Source: an uncultured Collinsella sp. | GTDB taxonomy: Bacteria > Actinomycetota > Coriobacteriia > Coriobacteriales > Coriobacteriaceae | Assembly: GCA_958446785.1 (NCBI GenBank) | Contig: CAUCXP010000017.1 | Location: 1 to 13,993, forward strand | Direction of reading: 5' to 3' | Length of the DNA stretch: 13,993 nt | Part shown: positions 1-8,937 of the stretch, in pieces | How the letters are laid out: every line of letters begins with the position of its first letter | Numbering within the stretch: the first letter of the stretch is position 1 | Translations under genes and position numbers: made by a program | The notes under the pieces: model-generated | What the model was told of the DNA's origin: nothing | Database searches by the model: none | The model's input: the letters and a program-made list of their open reading frames with translations, nothing else

Positions 1-58
1 CCGAGCCGGTCCGCAAACGCGTCCAGCTCGGCGGGCGTTACCTCTAAAGCCTCAGCCA

Positions 59-59
<1 letters not shown>
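1..59 (-). CDS. prfB: Peptide chain release factor 2, N-terminal fragment (probable)
   Basis: Only the first 19 codons are inside the window, reading MAEALEVTPAELDAFADRL. The ATG overlaps the secA stop codon by one base (TAATG), an arrangement typical of translational coupling, so this is a real downstream gene of the same minus-strand operon. The assignment to release factor 2 rests on the acidic, helix-forming N-terminus and on secA-prfB linkage known in actinobacteria. It is an inference because no catalytic motif (GGQ) or stop-codon recognition motif (SPF) is visible. The programmed frameshift site common in prfB lies further on, so it cannot be checked. Another protein with a helical N-terminus cannot be excluded. 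Confidence 0.45.
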
Positions 60-2866
<2,807 letters not shown>

Positions 2867-2913
2867 GTGGTTTTCCTTTTTGGCCATCGCCCACGCCATG
2901 CAGCCTCGGGCGA

Positions 2914-2943
2914 GTTAAACACAGATAAATGTACTTTAGCCAA
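2914..2943 (-). promoter_or_regulatory. Possible secA promoter
   Basis: On the minus strand TTGGCT (2938-2943) and TTTAAC (2914-2919) are separated by 18 bases, each matching 4 of 6 sigma-70-type consensus positions. The predicted start would leave a leader of about 40 bases before the secA start codon. The match is weak and nothing else supports it. Confidence 0.3.
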
Positions 2944-3001
2944 ACAGGACGCGGCCTATACGGTCGACCTCGACCGCCACGTAATAACTACGACCCGACC
3001 G

Positions 3002-3036
3002 ACCTGCCAAAAAGGGAGTGGTTTATTTTGGCAGGT
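3002..3036. repeat. Inverted repeat with 11-bp perfect arms
   Basis: ACCTGCCAAAA (3002-3012) is the exact reverse complement of TTTTGGCAGGT (3026-3036), with a 13-base loop. It lies in the secA-rpmE spacer. On the plus strand a short T run follows the right arm; on the minus strand, the direction of the neighbouring genes, no T tract follows. It is therefore more likely a REP-like intergenic element than a terminator serving those genes. Confidence 0.7.
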
Positions 3037-3067
3037 TTTATCTGGACAAACGTTGTATCTCTGCCAT

Positions 3068-3134
3068 TTGGTGCAAACCAACCCGTCCCCTTCGCACCAA
3101 TCTGGTGCAATGGGAACGGGTTAGCCTGCACCAA
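3068..3134. repeat. Nested palindromic intergenic repeat (REP-like)
   Basis: Three nested stems share one centre. The outer stem is TTGGTGCA (3068-3075) with TGCACCAA (3127-3134). The middle stem is AACCCGT (3080-3086) with ACGGGTT (3116-3122), continued by three C-G pairs. The inner stem is GCACCA (3094-3099) with TGGTGC (3103-3108) around a 3-base loop. The word GGTGCA, or a close form, therefore occurs four times in alternating orientation. I infer a dispersed REP-like element. Whether other copies exist in the genome cannot be seen here. Confidence 0.7.
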
Positions 3135-3135
3135 T

Positions 3136-3177
3136 AAAAAGAAAAGGGCCGCGCACCCAAACGGATGCGCGGCCCTT
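3136..3177 (-). terminator. Intrinsic terminator of rpmE
   Basis: A perfect 12-bp stem, AAGGGCCGCGCA (3144-3155) with TGCGCGGCCCTT (3166-3177), has a 10-base loop. On the minus strand it is followed by a T-rich run (TTCTTTTTATT). It begins about 36 bases past the rpmE stop codon, in the correct orientation to end rpmE transcription before secA. Confidence 0.9.
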
Positions 3178-3212
3178 ATGCCATGAATGCGAGCGATTCC
3201 GCGGCGAGCTAT

Positions 3213-3638
3213 TTACTCAGCAGCCTCGGTGGTCTCGGCCTCGGCAGCGGCCTCCTCGACGGGAGCCTCTGCGGGAGCCTCGGCAGCCTGCTTGGCAGCC
3301 TCCTCGGCGAACTTAGCGGCACGCTTAGCCTTCTCGGCAGCCTTAGCCTCAGCGGCGGCCTTGCGAGCGGCCTCGGCCTCAGCAGCCTTGGCGGCCTTGG
3401 CGGCCTTGGCCTCCTCAGCCTTCTTGAGCTGGGCGGCAGCGGCGCCACCGAACTTGTCGGCGAAGCGCTGGACGCGTCCACCGGTGTCGACGAACTTCTG
3501 CTGGCCGGTGTAGAACGGGTGGCACTCGTTGCAAAGCTCAACCTTCATCTCGGACACGGTAGCGTGCGTCTTGAAGGTGTTGCCGCAGGAGCACGTCACC
3601 GTGCACTCGACATACTGGGGATGGATACCCTGCTTCAT
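3213..3638 (-). CDS. rpmE: 50S ribosomal protein L31 with long C-terminal tail
   Basis: L31 is a small protein of the large ribosomal subunit that helps bridge it to the 30S head. The N-terminal 65 residues are canonical: start MKQGIHPQY, zinc-ribbon cysteines C16, C18, C36 and C39, and the block [20 protein letters not shown] at 40-59. This is the zinc-binding (C+) form. Family members are usually about 70 residues, whereas this protein has 141, the extra part (about 66-141) being almost entirely Ala, Lys and Glu and probably helical or disordered. The start is supported by AAGGAG seven bases upstream. It is a single-gene unit with a promoter upstream and a strong terminator downstream. Confidence 0.96.
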   Translation of the reverse strand: MKQGIHPQYVECTVTCSCGNTFKTHATVSEMKVELCNECHPFYTGQQKFVDTGGRVQRFADKFGGAAAAQLKKAEEAKAAKAAKAAEAEAARKAAAEAKAAEKAKRAAKFAEEAAKQAAEAPAEAPVEEAAAEAETTEAAE

Positions 3639-3660
3639 GGTAGGACTCCTTATTGGTCAG

Positions 3661-3709
3661 GCGCTGGTTACCGATCAGCGCATAAGGCGTCTTGGTTTCC
3701 GACCAAGAC
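3661..3709 (-). promoter_or_regulatory. Two hairpins in the rpmE 5' leader
   Basis: Between the predicted rpmE start of transcription (about 3716) and its ribosome binding site are two hairpins. One is GTCTTGGT (3689-3696) with ACCAAGAC (3702-3709) and a 5-base loop. The other is GCGCTG (3661-3666) with CAGCGC (3676-3681) and a 9-base loop. Structured leaders of ribosomal protein genes often mediate feedback control; that role here is an inference. Confidence 0.45.
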
Positions 3710-3722
3710 AACAAACTCGGCT

Positions 3723-3751
3723 ATGGTACCACGGCGCCGCGTGTCCCACAA
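3723..3751 (-). promoter_or_regulatory. Probable rpmE promoter
   Basis: On the minus strand TTGTGG (3746-3751) and TACCAT (3723-3728) are spaced by 17 bases, with TGG directly before the -10 hexamer (extended -10 type). The leader would be about 78 bases, covering the two hairpins. Confidence 0.5.
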
Positions 3752-3831
3752 AAGGTTCACGGTCTTTTCGGAACGACACGAATCTGACCCATCGAAACAC
3801 ATCTCCACCGTTCCTTCAACTGGGAAAATGC

Positions 3832-3864
3832 CGTCCCCGGGGCCTGAGAAGGGCCCCGGGGACG
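3832..3864 (-). terminator. Very strong GC hairpin, possible terminator of the ABC operon
   Basis: CGTCCCCGGGGCC (3832-3844) pairs perfectly over 13 bp with GGCCCCGGGGACG (3852-3864), leaving a 7-base loop. On the minus strand it lies about 70 bases past the last transporter gene and is followed by GCATTTTCCC, a short T run. It may insulate rpmE from transcription coming out of the islet. The T run is weak, so the role is uncertain. Confidence 0.5.
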
Positions 3865-3926
3865 TTCGACTGACTGCGGGAACGGCCTTTCCGCTCAATG
3901 TGTTCGGCTGAGATCGGAAATCAACC
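3863..3926. repeat. 64-bp direct repeat, left copy
   Basis: This stretch is repeated in the same orientation at 11075-11138, with two mismatches in 64 bases. It starts beside the GC hairpin and ends 8 bases before the stop codon of the last ABC gene. Together the copies bracket the accessory islet and fit attL/attR-like junctions. A dispersed intergenic repeat is the main alternative. It carries GTTCGGCTGA once and the variant GTTCGACTGA once. Confidence 0.75.
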
Positions 3927-3933
3927 GTTTCAT
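3895..3933 (-). pseudogene. 12-codon stub after the ABC fusion gene
   Basis: One base after the stop codon of the fusion transporter an ATG opens a frame reading MKRLISDLSRTH and then TGA. A strong Shine-Dalgarno sequence (GGAGG, 3942-3946) lies 8 bases upstream inside the end of the ABC gene. After ATG-AAA-C the frame runs into the 64-bp repeat and stops within it. The good initiation site followed by an immediate stop suggests a downstream gene that lost its body at the repeat junction. It could also be a chance frame. Confidence 0.3.
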
Positions 3934-3934
3934 G

Positions 3935-5749
3935 TCATTCACCTCCCTCGTATGTATCGAGGTATTCCTGCTTGAGCGTCTGCGAGGACGACTTGATCTT
4001 TTCCACGAGCGCGCCGGCCTCGATGAAGTAGAACGAGTTGGTGAGGTCTGCCAGGTCGTCGAGCAGATGGCTTGAAATGAGCACGCTTCGTCCCCGCGCC
4101 ACCTCGCTGCGCATCGCGTCGCAGGAGGTTTTCCGCTTTCCCGGATCGAGGCCGTTCAGCGGTTCATCGAGGATGAGGTACGGGCAATCGGTCGATATCG
4201 CCATGGCAAGCTTTACCTGCTGCTTCATTCCTGTCGAGAGTTTACGGGTCGGCTTGTCGAGATATGAGGAGATTCCGAGGGAGTCGCAGAGCGAGTCGAT
4301 GTCGGTGGCCGATTTCCACGCCTCCCTAACGAAAGCAAGGTGCTCGAGGGCCGATAGCGTGGGATAGAGATCCGTGCCGCCCGAAGAGCTCAGGTAGACG
4401 AGTTCTGCAAATTCGGCTGATCGACGTTGGCTGATTCCGTCTGCCGCCAGGCTTCCCGAGCGGATGCGGGTGGGAAATTGGCCCGACAGCGCTTCAAGAA
4501 GGGTGGTTTTCCCCGAGCCGTTGGGAGCAACGAGGCCCGCCGCCGTTCCCGGGCTCAGGAAAAGCGACCCGATTGAAAGTATCGTCGTGCTTCCGTATCC
4601 CACGCTCGCGTCCAGAAGCTCGAGCCCATGGCGCTTTTTCGCGGGTCCAGGCTGTTTGGGGGAACGTGTCGCAACGGCGCCGACCGCAAAAAAGACCGCG
4701 ACGTATGCCAGGGCCACGGCAAGCATCGATGCGCTGCCTGAACCGGAGCCAATGAATTCTGTCGGGAAGCATCCTACGTAACCCGTTGCCTCGATAGGCG
4801 AGAACACGGCCAGCGGCAGGAGATTGAGCGCGGCGTTATGCTCCAGCGCCGAATCGGACAGTAACGGGAATACCGGGGCCGCGACAAGCAGCGCGGAGGT
4901 AAGGGGGCCCGCGAGGACGCGCCTCGTTGCGGTCGATAGGACGGCGGAGCAAACGGATATCAAGGTTCCGCCCGCAAGCAGCGCGAGAAGCAGGGCTGTG
5001 AAGACGTTTCCCGCGGTCGTGGTGGTAAGCGCGCCGTCATGGAAGAAGGCGATCGGGTACCCAATTTGCCCGAAGCCGTTTAGGGCCAAGGCGTAAATGC
5101 CCCCGGGTGCGAGGCCGGCGAGGAGCATCGCGGTCCCCGCGGCGATTATCGAAAACACGATCTGGATAAGGCGCCGGAATTTGGGCACGGGCGCCTTTGC
5201 CGCCAGGGTCCCGGGCCTTGTGGCGCCGAGCACGAGTATCGACGAGAGAAGGAAGGGGATGAAGGGAAGGAAAGACGGCGCCGTGGCAATGGCGTAAGGC
5301 AGGAAGGAAAGGAATGGCAGGTCGTTTGCGGAGGCCGGGATATCCGTGATGCCGGAGCTGCTCAGGGCACGGCAATATGCGAGCTCTGCGTCATTGGTCT
5401 CTTGGTCTCCCACGATGGACCCGGATTGGAAGCCTTCGCCCATGAGCGCGTAGTAGCTCTCGGCAGAATCGAGAAAGGCGGCGTCGGTTTGAGCGGCAAG
5501 GGCGGCGTTCGCGTATCTTGCAAGCTCCGCGTCATTTTGCTGCTCTGGAGATAGGTCTGTGCCGCTGGCCTGGGGCGCGCGCGTATTGAATGCGTCGACA
5601 AAGCTCTGCATGCCCTGTTTCATAAAGAAGGGCCCGTAGATGGGTGAATTGAACGCAATGGGGACGGAAAAGGCTGCAGCGAGAACGAGCGTACAAATCC
5701 ATGCGGCCCTGTCTCTTAGGATCAGTTTGAGAAGAAGTCGACAGTACAT
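3935..5749 (-). CDS. ABC transporter with ABC-2-type permease fused to a C-terminal ATPase
   Basis: The 604-residue protein joins a membrane half to an ATP-binding half. Residues 1-365 hold a first membrane segment (about 17-34), an extracytoplasmic loop of roughly 110 residues, and several further hydrophobic segments. Residues 375-604 are a complete nucleotide-binding domain: Walker A PNGSGKTT (409-416), signature LSTGMKQQ (504-511), Walker B with DEP (528-530) and H-loop His561. ABC-2 exporters usually have separate permease and ATPase genes, and the eukaryotic ABCG proteins have the opposite order, so TMD-then-NBD with this fold is unusual. The motif LNGFGQIGYPIAFF (223-236) recurs twice in the double permease upstream, suggesting common descent. 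AGGTG lies 7 bases before the ATG. It is last in the islet operon, 153 bases after the ATPase gene. Likely role: peptide export or self-protection. The substrate is not shown by sequence. Confidence 0.85.
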   Translation of the reverse strand: MYCRLLLKLILRDRAAWICTLVLAAAFSVPIAFNSPIYGPFFMKQGMQSFVDAFNTRAPQASGTDLSPEQQNDAELARYANAALAAQTDAAFLDSAESYYALMGEGFQSGSIVGDQETNDAELAYCRALSSSGITDIPASANDLPFLSFLPYAIATAPSFLPFIPFLLSSILVLGATRPGTLAAKAPVPKFRRLIQIVFSIIAAGTAMLLAGLAPGGIYALALNGFGQIGYPIAFFHDGALTTTTAGNVFTALLLALLAGGTLISVCSAVLSTATRRVLAGPLTSALLVAAPVFPLLSDSALEHNAALNLLPLAVFSPIEATGYVGCFPTEFIGSGSGSASMLAVALAYVAVFFAVGAVATRSPKQPGPAKKRHGLELLDASVGYGSTTILSIGSLFLSPGTAAGLVAPNGSGKTTLLEALSGQFPTRIRSGSLAADGISQRRSAEFAELVYLSSSGGTDLYPTLSALEHLAFVREAWKSATDIDSLCDSLGISSYLDKPTRKLSTGMKQQVKLAMAISTDCPYLILDEPLNGLDPGKRKTSCDAMRSEVARGRSVLISSHLLDDLADLTNSFYFIEAGALVEKIKSSSQTLKQEYLDTYEGGE

Positions 5750-5867
5750 TTGGAAGCACCTACGTTCCTCAAAGAATCGTTAGATTAAAAGTAACAGACC
5801 GGATGAAGATACGTGCGACGGGGGCGAGGCGAATGGCTGAGCGGTATCGATACGCGGGTTCAACGGT

Positions 5868-5873
5868 ATTATA
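5868..5873 (-). promoter_or_regulatory. Possible internal -10 element before the fusion transporter
   Basis: The 153-base gap between the ATPase and fusion genes contains a perfect TATAAT on the minus strand, but no convincing -35 hexamer 16-18 bases upstream. A perfect 10-bp palindrome, GTATCGATAC (5844-5853), lies just downstream and could be an operator. It would give the fusion gene its own transcript with a leader of about 110 bases. Confidence 0.35.
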
Positions 5874-5902
5874 TTGACCACATAGATTTTTAACTTGCAT
5901 TT

Positions 5903-6643
5903 CTACCCGCCCTTTTCGTAGAGTCGCCGATACGTGCTTAGCGCACCCTCGGCGCGTCCGGCAGGCTTTGCGAAATGGGATCCAGGAGACTTCGGCGCAG
6001 CATCATCTTGCGGAATGCTTCTAATGAGCCTCCCATCCTTCAAAAACAGAATCTCATCGCACAGCCTATCGACCGAATCCAAGATGTGGGATGACATGAT
6101 GATGCACGTACCAGAATCGGCCAGCTTCCTGAGAATCTCGGAATGCAAGTCCACCCTGCTGGGGTCGAGCGCGTTCATGGGCTCATCTAATAGAAGGTAC
6201 CGCGCGCCCGTCGCATACGCAATCGCCAGGGTAAGCTGCTGCTTCATGCCCTGGCTCAGAGTGCGGATCCTCATCTTCGCGAACTCGCCTATCTGCGTTT
6301 GTTCCACTATCTCTTCGATATCGCGAGCATGCGGCCACATATCGCAAACCATCTTGAGGTGATCTTCCGCACGCAATCCGGGATACAGCAGCGTCCCCTC
6401 ACCAGGTGCATAGAAGATCATAGAACGGACCTCTCTCGCACCCGTACCCTGCACCTCATCCAGAACGATGCTCCCGTCCACGCGAGGACCCGGCAAACCT
6501 GCCATCGCACGCAGCAACGTCGTCTTTCCATGCCCGTTCGGAGCGACGAGACCGTAGACCGTACCCGGGGCAAACTCAGCGTTCACCGAATCTACGAGCA
6601 CCTTCTTTCCATAAGAGATCGTCAGCGTTTGAAGGTCAATCAT
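5903..6643 (-). CDS. ABC transporter ATP-binding protein
   Basis: The 246-residue product is a stand-alone nucleotide-binding domain of the ABC-2 exporter type. Walker A PNGHGKTT is at 35-42, the signature LSQGMKQQ at 129-136, Walker B YLLLDEP at 149-155 and the H-loop His at 186, so it should be an active ATPase. An ATG at 6652 overlaps the permease stop codon (ATGA), but AAAGGGG sits directly against it. The ATG at 6643 lies 9 bases from that site and gives the usual MIDL start, so 6643 is preferred. Tight coupling to the double permease means the two form one transporter. The C-terminal STYRRLYEKGG resembles the end of the fusion protein's ATPase half, another sign that they are paralogues. 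Confidence 0.9.
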   Translation of the reverse strand: MIDLQTLTISYGKKVLVDSVNAEFAPGTVYGLVAPNGHGKTTLLRAMAGLPGPRVDGSIVLDEVQGTGAREVRSMIFYAPGEGTLLYPGLRAEDHLKMVCDMWPHARDIEEIVEQTQIGEFAKMRIRTLSQGMKQQLTLAIAYATGARYLLLDEPMNALDPSRVDLHSEILRKLADSGTCIIMSSHILDSVDRLCDEILFLKDGRLIRSIPQDDAAPKSPGSHFAKPAGRAEGALSTYRRLYEKGG

Positions 6644-6648
6644 CGAGA

Positions 6649-8871
6649 TCATCCCCTTTCGATCTTTGGAACACTCAGGCGCACCATCAACGGAGATACG
6701 GCGCCCAAGACCACCAGCAGAGCGCCCGATGCGCCGACGACCTCTCCAAAAGGCATCGCGTTCGTCCCTCGCCCAAGGAACCCAATCGTCCCCACCTGGG
6801 AAGCGGGATCAAACGAGGCGAATGGAGCCAGCAGCGCGACGCCCATGCCCACGCTTTCAACATGAGCGCTCAACGAACCCAACACCAAGAGAACCGCGCA
6901 AACCATTCCGGTGACAACGGGGTTGCGGCTAATCGCTGCTGTCAACGCAGCGACGACGGAAATCACGCCGTATGCCATGACCAGCAACGGAATACTGCAC
7001 AACACCGCCTCCCCCACCATGGACGTTGTCGAAGCTCCCGCCCGAATGAGAGCGACGGGATACTCCGATCCACCCGCACCGTTCTTAATCACGGACACAA
7101 CGACAGCGGGAACCATCGACACCAAAAGCAGCACCAAGCCAAGCAGGAGAGCCAGCGCAACAGCCGTCAGAAAACGCACATGCGCTGTTGCGGGGATCTG
7201 GAGAACCAGAAGGGAACGACACTGCAGGTGGGTGCACGCGAGCGATGTGACAACCACGGGCAACAGCAAAAATAAGGAGGGAAGCGCTGCCTGGAGATAC
7301 GAAAGGAGGATTAATGGGGGCATCTTCGTACTTAACTCGTAAACCTTGGGGTCCGGCAAGCTCGCGATCGACTCAAGCAGAAGGGCGCGCGCCTCCGCAC
7401 GAGAAGGAGTCTCCGGCTCGATTCCGATCGATTGCAGGAGAGTCGCATCTGCCGCGCCCAGCTCACCTCGAGCGCGCTCGTACGTCGCAAGGCTTCGAAA
7501 CCCCTCCGCAGGCATAGGCGCGTACACGAAACCCGAAAGAGCATCCCGCATGTCTTCCAGGGCCGCTTTGCCCTCGACGTCCATATTCGCAGCGTTCTGC
7601 TCTAGATACCGATCTATTGAACGGAGCTCCCCATCCCTATACCGAACAGCGGAAACGTTATCAGCGTCAGGAAACATCTCGACCAGAGCCGGGGCCAGCA
7701 TCGTCGTCGACATTGCAATCGCGCATACGGCGAGGGTAGGAGAACGCAGGAGCAGTTTCCCCATCGTTCTTACGTATGCAACGGCGGAGGCACAAGCGCT
7801 CGAACGAGTTGCCGTTCTCGATGCAGTGAAGGAACCTCTCTCAAGACAAATCGGGGATATCGGGCACGCGCAGCCGCTCTTTCCAGCAACGCAAAGCAGG
7901 CTAATTGCCAGCACCTCGATCCCGATTGCGCATACGAGGGCAATCGCGCCACGCTCGAAGCAAAGTCCGGGCAGATTCACTATCTGCGTTGTCGGGTACG
8001 GGCTATAGGCGCCGACGGTCAACTCAGTGTTCGCATACGTAAGGGGATTCAACAGGGCGAACTCACGTAAAGCGATGGATCTTCCGTAATACCCGGGAAC
8101 CATCGTCACCCCCATCAGGGCACATACGAACACGATTCCAAGCGTAGGGTTATTGGCAATCTTCACGGCAAGGTGAACGACAAGCGAGATGAACGCTGCC
8201 ACCAAGAATTGCAAGATGGCCGTCTGGGCGAACACCAGCCAAGCCGGTTTGATAACCGGAGTCGCATATTGAATGTAGCCTATCGGATAGAACGGCGAGC
8301 CCGGGCCATTCTTCACAAGCGCGGCGATTATCCCTGGAAGATTGATGGCGAGGACGGCAAGCATTGCAAAAACACTCGCCCATACGCTCGATGCAACAAG
8401 TCTACCCAGCTCGCCCATCGGTGCCTGGATGATGAGCTTTTCACGTTTGTTAAGACGCGCGGCAAGGAACGAGACGGCAACGGCCGTTGCGACCCATAGC
8501 AAGTACTCCTTCGATCCGTCATAATAGGTGTACTCTCCATCCGATATCTGCAGAAACGGAAGTAGGGGAGAGAGCGGTGCCAAGATAAGACGTCCCGCGG
8601 CAAGAGGGTACAGAAGCGCGGGCATGCTTGATGAAGAGGTATAGACACCGTCCTCCCCCGCATTCACAAGCGCATCCGCATAGGATGCTGACAATTCCTG
8701 CTCAACACGGGTTATTCCCGACTCGAGGTATTCGACCCGTCCGTCGATGCCAGCCGCGCTCCTGAAGACGGGCAGAGCACAAAGAACCATCAACGCAACA
8801 ACGACAACACAGAGCGACCTGGAGGAGAGAAGCGACCTAAAGATCGCCTTCGAGATTTTGAGCATATTCAT
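6649..8871 (-). CDS. Tandem double ABC-2-type permease
   Basis: The 740-residue membrane protein contains two permease units in a row. Each has one N-terminal membrane segment (about 19-37 and 375-398), an extracytoplasmic loop of about 85-120 residues, and several further membrane segments. Both carry the same motif at the same relative place: VKNGPGSPFYPIGYI (186-200) and IKNGAGGSEYPVALI (595-609). A single chain could thus supply both halves of the pore, energised by two copies of the downstream ATPase. The start at 8871 is chosen for AAGG 6 bases upstream; ATGs at 8937 and 8889 have no comparable site and would add a polar leader. It follows the secreted-peptide gene by 66 bases, so export of that peptide or immunity to it is the natural inference. 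Large multi-membrane-segment proteins are known beside lactococcin 972-type peptides, but membership in that family was not tested. Confidence 0.8.
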   Translation of the reverse strand: MNMLKISKAIFRSLLSSRSLCVVVVALMVLCALPVFRSAAGIDGRVEYLESGITRVEQELSASYADALVNAGEDGVYTSSSSMPALLYPLAAGRLILAPLSPLLPFLQISDGEYTYYDGSKEYLLWVATAVAVSFLAARLNKREKLIIQAPMGELGRLVASSVWASVFAMLAVLAINLPGIIAALVKNGPGSPFYPIGYIQYATPVIKPAWLVFAQTAILQFLVAAFISLVVHLAVKIANNPTLGIVFVCALMGVTMVPGYYGRSIALREFALLNPLTYANTELTVGAYSPYPTTQIVNLPGLCFERGAIALVCAIGIEVLAISLLCVAGKSGCACPISPICLERGSFTASRTATRSSACASAVAYVRTMGKLLLRSPTLAVCAIAMSTTMLAPALVEMFPDADNVSAVRYRDGELRSIDRYLEQNAANMDVEGKAALEDMRDALSGFVYAPMPAEGFRSLATYERARGELGAADATLLQSIGIEPETPSRAEARALLLESIASLPDPKVYELSTKMPPLILLSYLQAALPSLFLLLPVVVTSLACTHLQCRSLLVLQIPATAHVRFLTAVALALLLGLVLLLVSMVPAVVVSVIKNGAGGSEYPVALIRAGASTTSMVGEAVLCSIPLLVMAYGVISVVAALTAAISRNPVVTGMVCAVLLVLGSLSAHVESVGMGVALLAPFASFDPASQVGTIGFLGRGTNAMPFGEVVGASGALLVVLGAVSPLMVRLSVPKIERG

Positions 8872-8902
8872 CGCCAACCTTAACCTCATCCAGTCGGAAC
8901 AG

Positions 8903-8929
8903 AGGGGCCGAACAAAATGCTCGGCCCTT
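8903..8929 (-). promoter_or_regulatory. Intergenic hairpin between peptide and permease genes
   Basis: AGGGGCCGA (8903-8911) pairs with TCGGCCCTT (8921-8929) over nine positions, one of them G-U, around a 9-base loop. No T tract follows on either strand. Such hairpins between a bacteriocin structural gene and its transport genes can lower downstream expression or protect the upstream message; that role is inferred. Confidence 0.5.
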
Positions 8930-8937
8930 CCTCGCAT

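Noticed and set aside
3165..3911. Plus-strand 248-codon frame over rpmE and its promoter
   Set aside because: The Leu/Gly/Ser-rich translation is the antisense of the Ala/Lys/Glu tail of L31, and it crosses the rpmE promoter and leader.
7346..8008. Plus-strand 220-codon frame antisense to the double permease
   Set aside because: Composition is Arg/Ser/Ala-rich without domains, and the minus strand holds a clear membrane protein with good start and motifs.
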